This document shows positions 45,397 to 58,649 of a stretch of 64,000 nucleotides of DNA, one piece after another. The notes below the pieces were generated by a model that did not search any database, was not told the DNA's origin, and saw only the letters and a program-made list of their open reading frames with translations. The stretch is from the NCBI GenBank assembly GCA_002794785.1, contig NBBA01000018.1, positions 372,001 to 436,000 on the forward strand. Reading direction: 5' to 3'. Position 1 is the stretch's first letter; each line of letters begins with the position of its first letter. Source of the stretch: Coniferiporia sulphurascens (Eukaryota; Basidiomycota; Agaricomycetes; Hymenochaetales; Hymenochaetaceae). A program made the position numbers and the translations under genes.

Positions 45397-47606
45397 GTGG
45401 AGTGGGGCTTGTCATATGTCAGTTATTCATCGTGTTTTTTTGTTTGTTGTGATACTCATTTTTTAGCCCTTAGCAGTCCTCGTTTGGGGGAGGGGGTGCA
45501 TAGTCCTCCTCCCCCTCCCCCTTTCCTTTGGAAGTTTTTTCTTCCTTTTCTACCTCTTTCTACTTTTCCGATTCCTTCCCTGCCGCTCTGAATTGACCCT
45601 AAAGTGTACATATCCTGCGGTAAAAGTCAGATAAACATAAAATAGGTACAGCTTCATATGCTGTCCCATATAATAATTTTTTTGAAAGCGCTATGGCCTC
45701 TATATACATTAAGTTCCATTTTCTGATGACCTACAGGTCTTTAGTTCAATCTGGCCGACAAAACCTGCGTCCAGGGCTAAAGTGGCTGCGCTGCGGAAAG
45801 ATCGCCATGATCGACGCAGCGTCCATGAGTCACGATCGATGAATGATTTCAAACTCGCATTTGCTTGTCTCTTTCTTCGCCAGCATCAGCTGCTTCGACA
45901 GGAGTCGGCGTCTTCCCTGTTTGTCGGAGCTTTATCTTGCTTTGGACCCGTCATTGTCGTTATCTTTGTGGTCACTAGCACTGACTTCACTCTCATCATT
46001 GCTATCGCTATTAACACCAAGCACCGGGGTCTCCGTGCTTTTTCGTCTGCTTTGAAAACTTCGGATAAAACTGCAGTGCACCACGGACTTAACAGAGTCA
46101 ACTGAATGACAAAATTTATTTATCTGCATAATACCTTTGCTCTTGGCCAGGTTTTCGCCTGCATCTGAACGGTGTTGCCATCGACATTCAATCGAATGTT
46201 CGCACTTTCGTCTGAAACCAAATCCATGATTCTCAAAGTCATATCTGTTGTTTCGGGTTTTTTCTTTTTAACTCACCCACTTCCGCCCCGTGTATCCGCT
46301 GGATTGGGGTACTTGACTTGGGCCCTCTCCTCGTACTCATCAGGACTGAGATCATTGTCTTCGTCTTCACTCACTTGCAGCAGTCCGCCGTTTGAGGTTT
46401 CCCTAGCCTCTGCCGATGAGTTCATCCAAAGCTAAAACAGCGTTGTCTGACGGAGCAATGTATCTAGTATCTTGCTCGTGCTTAGATTTCAATGCATCCT
46501 GCAACATCTTTGCCCTGCGCCGGGAAGCCACTTTGGCTTTGAACATGCTCTTCTAATATGTCTGAATGCCGTGCATACTCTACCAGTTAACCTGTAAGAG
46601 GGAATATCCTTTTACTTTCTGCGCCTCACTACACATGAGATGTAGTCGCGGTCGTCTTCATTTTGGACCTAGCGGAATCGGGTTTGCGCCTCCAAACCCA
46701 CTATCAGCATCTGGGATACCCACTTGTTATATGTTTCTATGTACCCGTTTTTGCGTACCCGCCGGGCCCTTGCATATTCGGTCTCATTTTCCTCTGAGCA
46801 CTCCTGCGGTCCAGTATGTCTGCGAGCTCAAGTTCAACTCCCTTGTTACGCTGGGTTACAATTCCCGCAGCTGTTGCTGTTGTAACGCTACCCAGCATGT
46901 TACTCTGTGTATTTTCACCCGTTAAGCATATAATACGTGAGTATACGGTGCTACGGTGCGAACGAACCCAATTTACACTGCGAGTCGGCCTCGCAACCCC
47001 TCCTACTCCCCAAAATGCGCGATCCAGAGGAAGTCTGGTAGATAGTGTTGGAATGTGGACGTACAGTAATATCCTTTTTTATTTAGTCTTAAAATCTACG
47101 CACGTTGTGGTAGACGATGAGGTGCAGTGGTGGTGTTCAGGCAAGGTGGGTTATCAGCGTAAACCGATGTATTTCTAGGGCGAGACCAGCTCCCCTTATA
47201 TACACATTCCGTGAGCTAGTACTACTATAACTATCTAGCTCCTATATCATATGGCGTTATCATTGCGTTATCGTTCACTTAGTAAGGTGGTTGTTCATAT
47301 GACCACGTACTATATTTATATCGTTCATTATATTTATTTAATATTTAGAAAGCAGGTGTGTCCGCCTTGTATATGAAAGCACCCTCGGGCCCTCGGGCCC
47401 GGGGTCCTTGGGGATACGCGTGACATTATCGCTATCGTCACGACAGCATACGACGAGTCACAACGACTATGGATGACTCTTATAGACTTTGGGTTGCTAT
47501 CATCCGGACGGCTCCTTGCAGCGTCTGTCTTTATTATTGATGCTATGCATGGGAAAAGGAAACTGATTGACGCTATAAACGCTCTATTCCCCGCTATGCT
47601 GCTTTA
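45397..47606. other. Degenerate sequence between repeats and helicase gene
   Basis: On the minus strand near 46270-46400 and 45850-46130 there are short acidic, charged peptide pieces (VSEDEDNDLSPDEYEERAQV; NSDSNDESEVSASDHKDNDN) separated by stops. They look like a broken gene, perhaps from a transposon, but the family is not recognisable. 47200-47340 is AT-rich; 47383-47405 is a GC-rich CCCTCGGG direct repeat. Confidence 0.35.
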
Positions 47607-50600
47607 ATGTCTTCCCCGGCTGCTCGCCAGAAGACGCTGTCTGCGACGACGCTCGCCGTCCACCACCACCTTCAATGCGATCTCTTCCTATACAACTCGT
47701 ATCATGGACTTGGGGAGGCCGGTACAGCACGACATCCAGGACTTTCCGAAACTATAAAAGCCACATTTTCTCGTGGTGACAAGTGGGAAGCCACTTTGTT
47801 TGCCTGGTTGGACAAGAAAGGCCTCCTCCTTGAAGTTCTCGGAGGCTTCCTTGAGGGTCATGAAATCCAAGAAGTCATTGAAATAGACGAAAGGGATCAT
47901 TTCTTTGTCTCAGGGCTATCGTTTGCACCTCCAGCGGATGCTTTTGCGACGAAGTTCCATGTAAACAGCCGCCAGCCTGTGCGATTCGGACTCGCGAAGC
48001 CAGACCTAGTGGAGATTAGGAAGGAGCAAGGGGTTATACGATGGCAGGTGATTGATGCAAAGTCTTCGGCGGAAGTGAAGGTATATAAACATCCTTTGCA
48101 TGATTGCCGTTCGCAGTTTGACACACTATAGACATCACACCACGTCCAAATCTATTTCTATCATGTGTGCTTGGAAAGCCTTTTCTCGGCTTCTCATTAC
48201 AGGGCTATGGGTACGGCCGCAGTTTGGATACCTCCCTCAATATACGAACATATCGAACCCTCTTTTAACGAGCTCAAGAGCGTACCAATTCCGCTTCTGT
48301 CGCTTCCCCTAGACGACTTCTTGTTCAAGAGGCTTCCTTTGGTCCTGTCTGCACCACGCTCTGCGATCAAGTGGCACTTCAACCCTCTTTGTCGAGGTTG
48401 TGCATATGAGTATGACTGTAGACGCAATGCAGCTACTGGTGGCGAGCTAGGTTCGATGGCTAATATATCCATACAGGATGCAGGAGTGCTCAAGAATGTG
48501 CTTGCGGTAACTCGCAGCCAGAGTGATTTTGCGCCGTTGACCGATATCGAGGATCTTTACTCCGCATTTAACTCTGCGGGTACCATGCGCGACCTCGACA
48601 AGAATCATTCGGCAAATACGAAGAAGGCGAAGCGAATCCTAAAGATCCGGGGGAAGACGAGTCCCTTGATCGATGCTGCACGACTCAAGCAAGTCCAGGT
48701 GAGCCCTAGCTAATCGAGTTTTTCCGCTTTGGCACTCAGCAAAGTGCGGCCAGCCTCTCAATAAGCGCATGTACACTTTACCCAGAAACGAGGATATCGC
48801 CATTATCATCTCACTCGTTCTGGACCCAACTACAAACGCCCTAGCTGCCTACTATATCTCAACGTTTTCAAATCTAAGTGCGAACGTTTCTCCTGGACCC
48901 CTCAGCGGTACACCTGAAGACTTCATCAGTTCCCTTTCATCGATAGTTCAATACATCCTCGATCTGAACGAAGTAAATTCTGTTCCGCCGCGCACGCAAT
49001 GTTATGTCTTTACGCATGCCGAACGTGCTGCTTTGCAACGTATCCTTATTGATGCATCGCTTACAGTAGATCCAGTTGACGACGACGCGCAAGATGCGAT
49101 CCGTATGTGTGTAGGCGCACTGTGCGAAGGCGCGGCGCTGCTCGCGACGACGTTTCAGCCGCTCGTTCTCTCTGGCGCACTTCTTGAATTCCTGGGAAAG
49201 AAAGGCAGCAGGACAACGGCGGAACTGCAAGCGTGTCTCCGCCGTCTTGGACTCTCGACAAAAAATGCATCCGATGATATGCTTAGGCAACGCATTCAAC
49301 AGGAACTGGATAGACTGAGGAATCACGTAAAGGGTGGATCGAGTATTGTTCCGGGTGATGCCTCTGGACTCGACGACAATTATTCCGGCGGACATCCAGA
49401 GGTAGGTCGGCTTCCCCGCGTAGTCGTCCTCAAGCGTGCTGTGGAAGAGTTGCTAGCGCTGCCTATAGCGGGTTATTGGGATCTACCGGACTGTCATGCA
49501 GTCCTAACGGCCAGTTCGAGCGCGTTTCCTTCGTGTCCAAGCGACGACGCTATCTATGCATGTTTCGTGGCAAATCGTACGACAGAAGGCCAAGCAATGC
49601 TGCAAACACGTAATTTTTGCATATATGAGGTCCTGAAGCATGTGCGAGAGCGCGTGTCAGACGTACGGGAAGGAAATTTAAAAGCAAACATGCTTGTGAA
49701 CGATGCGCGTGTTCTGACTTCCGACTTCATGGATGTCTGCAGACAAGATCATCTGCGCAAATTGTTTTTCATGCAGCAGGTGAGACTATCAGTGCGCGTT
49801 TCAGTGTGCGCAGTACGTTTTCCCGGATTTACCTAGGCTTGAACCTTACCAGTTTGAAGTACTTGCCAAACTCACCAATCTGTGGCAAGCCCGCATCGAT
49901 GGCTGTGTTGACTCCCCCCGCCTCGAATATCGACACATGAGATGCATTGCCGACGGCACTTACGTTCACTACTTCTATTTATGCTCTGGCTACGTCGATT
50001 TACCCTCCGACAAAGAACGCACGTTCTACAGCTACATACTGACCGAAGACGATGATTCCGACGTCGACATGCCCGTTGAGGCGCTCTTCGACGACCTTGC
50101 TGTTTTTAATTTGGTCTTCCCGCTAAACAGATACACGATGACAAAGTGGACGCGACAGCCCACTGCAGTACAGAAAAAAGTATATGTTGCCGATGTGCAC
50201 GATATGGTAATTCGTGATTTCCGAACGTTTGTTGTCCTACGGACCTTCAGTGCTGGTGGCCTGCATTTCAGGCCCTCTGCGCGCTACCGTTTGTCGCCAA
50301 GACTTGTTGATTTTAACGTGACAAAAGTGCTGAGTACGCTCGTGGAACTGGACCTCCAGACGCCAGTGCATCCCGGCTATATGTCGATGCCACCATTCCT
50401 GCAACTAGTCACAGATCCACGAGCGTTCGCCAAGCTCTCAAGCGAGAGCGACGCTGTTACGGAGAAACTTACGAAGGCAGAAGAGTCAATATCGAGGACT
50501 TTCAGAGAGCTCAATGGGTTGATGGGAGAGGCAGCCGCGCCTTTGACATTGAAACCGTCGCAAAGGACTGCTCTCAAAAGAATGTTGAAGCGTCGGCTCT

Positions 50601-52353
50601 CAGTTATTTGGGGTCCTCCAGGTGAGTGCGCGCGACGACCTCGCGTGTCGATATGCTAACCTCCACGAAAGGCACTGGGAAGACGTATACAGTCTCCCTC
50701 TCGCTCTTGAGGCTGATAGAAATTAGACACAAGTGCCATCTCAACGGTTGCCAAATCATCCTGTTAACTGCCATGACACATGCAGCCATAAGGGCTTGTA
50801 TGTCGAAACTCAGGACTTTGATACAGAACTATCGGCAGTTTCCAGGCATGGAATTGGATTGGATCGACAAGATACGCTTAGAACGTGTTCTTAGCGGCGC
50901 TTTACACCCTCTGCCTTCTGACGACGAGGCGACGTATGTTTTCGCGGGAACGGTATATCAGGTAATACGTGCCTTCGCAACTTCCTGTTTACCCATGGGA
51001 ATTTGTAAACTAACACTTACTCCAAGCTGTATAACTACTGCAAAAGGACGCAACTTAAGGCCGACTGCATTATCATCGACGAAGCCGGTCAACTCGGTCT
51101 AGGGCCTGCATCTTTAGTCCTCAAGTCCTTGCAGAGCAACGGGAGAGTCGTCATAGCGGGTGATTCGGAGCAGCTTGCACCGATTCTTACATCACAATAC
51201 CCACAGACGGGCCCACATTTATTCGGTTCCATTCTGGATTGTTTGATGAACTTCCCAAGTGCGAGCGTGAACGAGCCGAAAGAAATGTCATTAAACGTAT
51301 CCACTTCGATGACGTTAACGGACTCATCCACCATCAGCACAGTTGTACAGCTGACGGAGAACTTTAGGTATGTGCCCTCTTTCATCAAAAGCGAGAGAAT
51401 GCAGTCGGATACAATTTCTTTATTGGATCTTCAGGCTGAATCCGGACTTGGGCGAGTTCATTTCTACAATATACAAGCGGTCTTTCGTGCCACAGAAAAG
51501 ACAGAGCATTGAAGTAGCAGAGCAGCTTGAGAAACTGGCCGACATAGAAGTCGATGGTGCGACTAACATGGTGGCGAAGGATATTCTTGTCGCGCTCTCC
51601 GCAGCCATGCGTCGAAGGCGCCAAAATGTTTTAAGAAAACCGAATATGCAGCCCGCTATTAAGCCCCTAGAGTCGGACACATTGGAGTTGCCTCCTATAT
51701 CACTGGTTCTCGTCCGTTTAGAGGCTACATCTTCGCACCTCGACCAAATGGGGTACGAGACGCACGTACGAGGCGAAGCGATGTTCGCCGCGGCTCTTGT
51801 CAATCTTCTGCAGCGGGCAGCGCCGAACGAAACGGTATTTGTTGCAACGCCACACAGGATCCAGAGGCAAGCGGTCAAAGATGCACTTTTGTCGCAGGTT
51901 GACGACCTCGCTGAGGCGTTTGGCACGCTGCACCTGCGAGACGACGAGCAGCCACTATTCACGAAAGAGAAGGTGATTGTAGACACGATCGAACGGCTGC
52001 AAGGTGAGCGTGATACTTACACAAAGTTCCACGGAGTTAATGCATGACTGTTTCCTTTCTCTCGCACAGGCTCCGAAGCTGCCTTTGTGATTTGCCTATT
52101 CTCGCACACATACGCTGCAAACGTTGCAACGGCTATTGATTTTCTTCTCGAGCGCAGACGTCTGAACGTCGCCATCAGTCGCGCGAAGACGCTTTGTATC
52201 CTTGTCACGTCCCAGGAAATCCTGCGGCCGTCCGTACGCGTGTTTGCCAACCCTCAAAGCGCAAAGGGTTTCGCCTTCTTGAAAGCATTCGAGGATCGTG
52301 CTTGGTCAACAGATGTGACTGTTGATTTGGATGAACTAATCGTCGACAATTGA
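47607..52353 (+). CDS. PD-(D/E)XK nuclease fused to Upf1/Dna2-type SF1B helicase
   Basis: Eight exons join in frame: 47607-48080, 48132-48698, 48745-49779, 49814-50621, 50672-50961, 51027-51367, 51435-52003 and 52070-52353; 1455 residues. Nuclease part: C24 in HHLQCDLFLY, E61 in KWEATLF, KPDLVEI (D133), VIDAKSS (D150, K152), QIYFY (QxxxY, Q164), then NPLCRGCAYEYDCRR (C245, C248, C254). Four such cysteines are the iron-sulfur pattern of Cas4, Dna2, AddB and TM0106 nucleases. Helicase part: GPPGTGKT (959-966), IIIDEAGQ (D1076, E1077), AGDSEQLAPI, LTENFR, ERLQGSEAAFVI and RRLNVAISRAK (near 1391-1401). Residues 350-950 form a large region with no clear motif. The likely activity is ATP-driven unwinding with strand cleavage of DNA (or RNA). 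The order matches Dna2, but sequence and length suggest a distinct TM0106-type family. All catalytic residues are present. Confidence 0.88.
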
Positions 52354-52621
52354 CACCAGGCTTCGTGAAAAACGTCTTAATTACCGCGCTCAACAGGGGT
52401 ATTTCGTGAGCCAAGAACGCTAATGTTACATATCTAATCGGGATGGGTGGAATAAAACGATGGATTTAAAGAAGTCATATGCTACCTGCCTGCTGGTCTA
52501 TGATGCACTAAATATACCTACAAAACTAGGGAAAACAGTCTAAAAGCGATCATGAATAATTATGTCTAGAATGGTCCATGTTTGTGTGACTTTGAGCAAA
52601 GTATGAAAGGGTATTGCATAC

Positions 52622-55600
52622 TCATGATGATGGCGTCGGATGTAATGCGAATCCATGGCTAGTCCGTTCTTCTAATGTAGGTTTACCTGCAGGGGAAGGC
52701 ACTGGAGGCTTTACCTCGATGTTTGCTGGTGCAGGAGCAGCTGCACCATTACCTTCGGTGTGCTCATTCCTAATGTTTTCCTCGTTTCCGTCGGAAAAGT
52801 CAGCCCCGTCGTCAGCTTCGCGCGTGACGCCGGCCTTCTTGTATTCATTTGGCAGCATAACTGCGCGATCGATGGCAACGGGCAATCCACGATGCCTGCC
52901 GCGTAGCATCACAGCGCAGACAATCAACTTCGACAACGGTGTAAGTGCACCGGAAAAGGAGAAGTTCGCCTATAAAAATGAAAAAAAAACAAGGGAATGA
53001 GATAATGGTATTAGTTACGGGGAATGCGCTGAACGTACATAGGGAACGCCAAGACTAAGTCCGACGCCGCCATAGGCTGAAATAAGTTCAAAAACTAGGC
53101 GCGATGGTGAATATTAGCCAAAGAAACAATTTACAGTGCGTACAAAACGAGCACTCACTGATGGTAAATATCGTAAACCATTCAAAATTGCTCTCATTTT
53201 GGATCTTGCTGCGCTCGATAATACAGACCAGGAACAGTGCGAGACCAAGCCACCACATATCTGCGCAATTAATATTATTGAGACCCCTAGTTTGAACTGC
53301 AATGTATATTTCAAATTCTCACCAAAAGCAAGCTGTCTCCGCGCGTGCCACGCAAGGTAACGACTCCACGCGACAACTCTGGAACCAGTCACTGGTGGCT
53401 CATCTTCGTCATCCGATTCCTCGTCTTCGAAAACTCCGAGTGACTTTTCCTCATAAACATTCGTAGACCGGACGCTGTGTTGAAATAATTCCTTAGAACA
53501 ACCACGATCGGATATTAAAGCGTTATAAAGCGTTATTACCTCATGGCAACAGGGTCTGCACAAGAGTCTCATAAGTACCAATAAGAGAAACAAACCATCT
53601 AGCAACTCACAGACACTGATATACATCATCATAACATAGAGCGCTCTGTCACGTGTGGTAAATGGATTGGGCTTTTACTGAAGTTAGTAAAAGACGTACT
53701 GTACGGCCGGCGCAAGCGCAGAAAGCGTGACAGTGGCAAACCCTGCCGCACGAACAGCTATCGCCTGTAAGAAACCGATGGCAAAACGCACCCCGAGAGG
53801 AATTATTTCAATTGTTGAATTTCCGATGTCGAGAACCAGGAAAAAGAAATAATCGGTCGCGCTAAGTAGATCACGTGATCAGATATCTATCCTGCAAGAA
53901 AATGCAAGCAAACGCACTTGAGCGTGATGAGCACTGTCAAGAGGAACCATGTCTGATGAGACGGGAAAAGGTAAACGAAGCATCTACGAGGGTGATCGAG
54001 CAGGAAATGCAGGGTCTCGTTCAAACGGGACTCGAACGGTACGATTTTCGTGATGGTCCATCTGAATCGATGTCAGTAAATTTTAAACAAAACAACAGAC
54101 AACTCACATAGTCAAACGGAGGCTAATTTAGTGGAGTTATAAACGACCTATCTCTCAACTCGGCTTAATCGGGGGAATCACTCACAGTATTGGCTAAAAT
54201 ATCATCAAGATAAGGTTAGGACGGATGCAGGAAGCTTGACACGTGTACTCACAAAGCCCGTATTGCCAGCTACGATCAGAAATGCCATCGCGAAAATCAT
54301 CGGATACGCTTTCTGGAAGGGTACCATGGATGCATCGACCAGGGACATGCCCGAATTTGTGTAAGCGGAAACGACTTGGAAAGCAGAGAACCACACAGGC
54401 GGAACGTAGCGATGTAGGTTAGGGGGTTCGAAGACGCTCCGCCATCTGCTCGTGGAGACGTATGGTGCGATGATGGTGAAACAAACAAGGTGGATGATGA
54501 TATGGTACTACGCCGAATTAGCGGAACGGCTTTAGGAGAGTACAAAAGAAGGAAAACATACACCACCGACTATCCACAACAGCGCGGTTAGCGCACGATA
54601 CTCCACACCTCCGAGTTCCTGTAGATTCTCCTCCGTGAGCATGTGAAACTTTGAGTTCCTGCCAACGGTCGGATTAAAGGAGATGTATTGTACGCTCCTC
54701 GCGTCGCCCGCACCGCTGAGCGATCCCATAGCGTTTGAGAATGTTTGCGAACGCGGCAACGTTATCGTGCGCACAAAACGTTCTCCTAACTTGGGAAATA
54801 GCTTCTTGATTAGTCTTATGAGCAAGACTTGTGGGTACGGGAAACCGCCCATGCCCCTATTCATTGTCCTGTGTCGCTGAGGAGCAGTTCTTTGGGAGCG
54901 ATAAGTATGCATCGTGGCGTTTCGCTGCATAGAAGGGACTCCACCAGGCGGAATGAAGTCTGTGGAGTGTCAGAATCGCAGGCGATCGGGAAATGAAGGA
55001 CGTACTGCGGTCATCGTGGACAATGTCCCCCACGGTACTGAGGCGCCTCGACCTGGTCGGACTCCTTGATCTCGTGGTATGGATGCCATCACCAAACGTA
55101 TGCTGCCTCCCGCGGTTTTCACGCTCAGGCGTCCGAAACTCCACAGTCATAGTATGACCCAGTGGCACGCCCCCCCTAGAAGTTCCGTGTTGAAGGGTGG
55201 GAGAGCGTACCATGGCAGGGCTGGTCACCGAACCTGCAGGTGCGCCATTTGCACTGGAATCGGAAACGGCAGCAGCGATGGGTTGTGGCGACGGGCTGCA
55301 AGGGAGTCAACATCGTGGCCTTGGGCTCACAAATATATTAAATCAACGTGCCTCCTATTACCATTCATCTTTTCCTCCGTGAGACCACTTACCCTCTCGT
55401 CGATCTGCGACAGTATACGCGGGCGGGCTATGGGACGCTCCTGCTCTTGCGTGATCCAACCATTCGGGTCAACGGGCTTCGGTGCATCATCCATGCGGCG
55501 AATCATATCCGTGCGAACCTTGGGAAGCGATTTCTTGTTGAAAAATCCCGATCGCTTCTTTTCTTCCTGCTCGCCCTCGCCATTCTTCGCCACAGGAGGA

Positions 55601-56216
55601 ATCGGGACACCCTGGGAATGCGTGAAGACACGGGAAAGCCGTCTCCCCCATGTTGTTGTAATGTTTAAGCTAAGGCCACGCTCAGCAACTTCCTTCTGTC
55701 TCGCAATTTCCGCCTCCACAATGTGTTCGAGCTTCTTTGCGAAATAACGTCTGACACAAATGAGCTGACTGCATGTCTCGGTTACCGCGGAGGTGAATTA
55801 CCTTCGGATGTAAACCATGACCCAGGACACAATGACCTTTCGAGCATATTCAGCGTGCTGAAAGGAAACATACGCCACACGTCAACATACCGGGTTGCCT
55901 ATGCATGACTGCACGAACAAAAGAGCCTGCTGAAAGCCAGTGAGAGAGCTGAGGTCGACGGAAGCGAGCCCGCAGACGACCATGGCGCTGACGCAATTGA
56001 AAAGCGAGTCGATGTAGCTGATGTGGAATTCGCCATTGGAGGCATAGAAGATCGCAGAAAAAATCAGCGGTGTAAATGTGCTGTTGTGCATGCAGCTTCG
56101 TCAGTGTCCGGCAAAGACGAGTCTAGGGAAGATGTGCGCACAAGAAAAGGACATGAATACGGAAGAAGTTGAGGTTACGCCTGAATTTTGACCATAGTTT
56201 TGCCATGAGACGGGCA
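52622..56216 (-). CDS. TRK1: TRK-family potassium transporter
   Basis: Many exons. Start MAKLWSKFRRNLNFFRIHVL, then TFTPLIFSAIFYASNGEFHI and SYIDSLFNCVSAMVVCGLAS (first pore loop). Next comes a long hydrophilic loop typical of fungal TRK (about 55700-54700: RRMDDAPKPVDPNGWITQEQ, SVQYISFNPTVGRNSKFHML, EENLQELGGVEYRAL). Then YVPPVWFSAFQVVSAYTNSG (second pore loop), AMAFLIVAGNTGF (third) and FLQAIAVRAAGFATVTLSA (fourth, with GFAT). The C-terminus is RGRHRGLPVAIDRAVMLP followed by an acidic, Pro-rich tail. Four pore loops form the K+ (or K+/Na+) path in the plasma membrane. ATG 56216 was chosen because it gives the basic helix start of the family, with an intron directly after. Loop length and order match the family. 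The symbol is by family only. Confidence 0.87.
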
Positions 56217-57177
56217 AAGACGAGCAGGGGGAGGTACGCATGCACCAGCTGGCCGCGGTCGACGGCTTAAGTAGTCCACCGTCAATTGACAAGATTCCTG
56301 CGCCCAGAAAGGCAATTTTGTGCCGATCTATCTTTGTAACTCTCTGGATCGGCAGACGGCGCTAGTACCTGAAGCATAAAAGCATAACAATCCCGGAAGG
56401 TATTACCCACCAGAATTGCCGTTCTGCAGAACGGTGTAAGATTTATTTTTGGACTGACTGTACGATCGTAAGGTCAATTCACGGGCGGAAAGTAGACGAA
56501 TAAATTATATAATGGCTTCGATGGGTGCCAGCGGAACCCGTTCCAGCCGGTTCATTTCGGCGTGTTTAGAGTGTTTAAGCTTGAAGATGTATTCAGAAGA
56601 CATACCCTCAGAAGGGAGAAGAGGTGAGGATAAGCTGTGGCGGGACAGGGAAGAGGGGATTACGGCCTTTTAAAATGATCCTGAACCTGACGCCGCATCC
56701 TGGCCAATTTTAGACATCAGGACTTGAGCACATTGTGCCATCATTAATGCACTGTAGAAATCAGACGCCAGTATTGCATGTAGATCGACTTATTGATAGG
56801 AAAGGGGAAGGCAGGGACTAAGACAGTCCAGAAGACATCAATACCGGCGGGATCGTTCTTTTCTTACATTACAAAAATTCTCAGTCCGAATTCTACCCGT
56901 GTTCAATGCAAGTGCCAGACTGTATAAGCTATTTGCACAGCGCACTATTGCCTAGCATCGCTTCCGAGCACACGGACAGATTCCCAGACCGGGGTCCAGA
57001 CCAAAGTCGCCCTCGAGAACGAACGTGGTTCATACTTTCCATGGCATGTGGCAAGGATCGTGCGCCTAGGGTCACATTCGTCACGGTAAATCCTGAATCT
57101 CACGTATGGCAGGAAAGGATAATGAATCACCAAAGCAACGAGGAGACCAATAGAAATTAAGACAAAGCGTCCGCCTG
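56217..57177. other. Intergenic
   Basis: About 960 bases holding the TRK promoter and the 3' flank of the G-patch gene. No supportable gene or RNA. Confidence 0.35.
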
Positions 57178-58649
57178 CTACCGGTCCTTCTCTTTCTTCT
57201 CCCTCTTCCGCTCTTTCTTCTTTTTACGTGTCTCTTCAATTGTATCCTTGTCCTTGCTATCTGATCGGTTAAGCTCAGTGTCGTCCTGCAACTCCGACTT
57301 GTCGACCTTTTTCTTCTTCTCACCGGACCTGTCCTTCTTCCTCTTCTTTTCACTCTTTCCCGCCGCCCCGCTCCTAGACTCATCCTCGTCGGCGTGAACC
57401 ACATCAATCGCAGACCCGCCGCCGTCTCCGATCAAAGAGGATTTTGGCTCCGTCACAGACGGCGCACTTACGCCCCCCATTAGACTGCCGAATTTAATGG
57501 CTGAGCCCACGCCCAAGCCCGTCCGTGGTTTATCGGAATCGCTCTCCATATCACGCCCGAGCGCAGACTTCGATCCAATGCCACGTCGTGGTGGATTTTC
57601 GGGTATTACCCCAACATTGGTAGATCCTCTATCCGACGTCGCAGTAACTGCGGCAGATGAGGAGCCGGGGAGAGATAAGGGCGAAGGTGAAGTCATCGGG
57701 TCCTTGGTGAGAGCACGGGCAGCGAGCTTTTCCTTAAAGTAGTCCGCAACGCTTTTTGTCGCCGTCATTAGCTCTTGATCGGCATGTGGAACAGGCGAGT
57801 CGGGTGGATATGGGGATGCGGAGGTAGAGGCGGGGTATGACGCAGGTGTAGCAGAACCTGAAATACCGAGAATCTCGTTGACAGCGGTCGAAGAGATCGA
57901 AGCAAGCTGTTTTGAACGCAGGAAACGCGCGCGGTGTCTAAATGTCCTCAGTTACATCAATACAACATTATAATGAAATAAAAAGAACGTACGCCATGGG
58001 CCTTGGTACGCGTACAACGGGAGGCGTTGGGGTTTCAGGCGTCGTGACAGACTCTTCCGAGATCCCTCCGCTTGGTTTTTGTTCAGCCTCTGGTTTTTGC
58101 GCCTTACTTTTCTTTTCTTTTTCTTTTCCTTCCTTCTTCCTCTTCTTCTTTCCTCCTTCTTCCCCATCGCGACCCCCCTCCGAGCCTCCCTTCCTCTTCT
58201 TCTTCCGCCTTTCGCCCGTCTCCCCCTCAGCACATTCTCCCCCTTCCATCACCTTAGCCTCCTCCGTCTCCTTCACCTCCACCTCCACATCCGTGCTCTC
58301 GTCCTTCGCACTTTCGTTTAGCCTCCTCAGAAGTAGTTCGTAGTCCCGGCTTTGCTTCCACGCAACGCTATCAGGGCCCTGTTGCTGCGCCCCCGCGCCG
58401 ATGCCGAGCATGTTGAGCTTCTGCGCAACCTTGATATGCGAAGTACGCCCGTCGCCATTCGCACCAAGTCCTTGAGACGGATCCCAACCCATCTTCGAGA
58501 GGTACGCCTTCCCAAACTTGGCAGCATCTGAAACAAGTATTAGAACTCTGAGCTGGAAACTCTGTTCCGGCAAACGTACCATCTGCCCAGCTTAGATTGC
58601 GAGGGTCCGCGCCGATACGCTGTTTTTCCTTGCGCCCTGAGAGACCCAT
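57178..58649 (-). CDS. GNO1: PinX1/Gno1-type G-patch protein
   Basis: Three exons. The first gives MGLSGRKEKQRIGADPRNLS; the second ASKFGKAYLSKMGWDPSQGL, GANGDGRTSHIKVAQKLNML, GIGAG (complete G-patch), then an acidic and lysine-rich stretch (near 58130-58270, KKKRK runs). The third gives HRARFLRSKQLASISS, DYFKEKLAARAL, GSKSALGRDM and a very lysine-rich end (KKKKERKREKKEKDR). The start motif and G-patch place it with PinX1/Gno1, a nucleolar factor that activates the Prp43 helicase in rRNA processing and, in animals, restrains telomerase. The C-terminal KK-rich tail matches the family's basic tail. Length about 440 residues, somewhat long but normal for basidiomycetes. Confidence 0.88.

Noticed and set aside
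47607..52353. Calling the gene DNA2 outright
   Set aside because: Domain order fits, but the N-terminal motifs resemble the TM0106 group more closely and the middle region is unlike the DNA2 I know; left as a fusion description.
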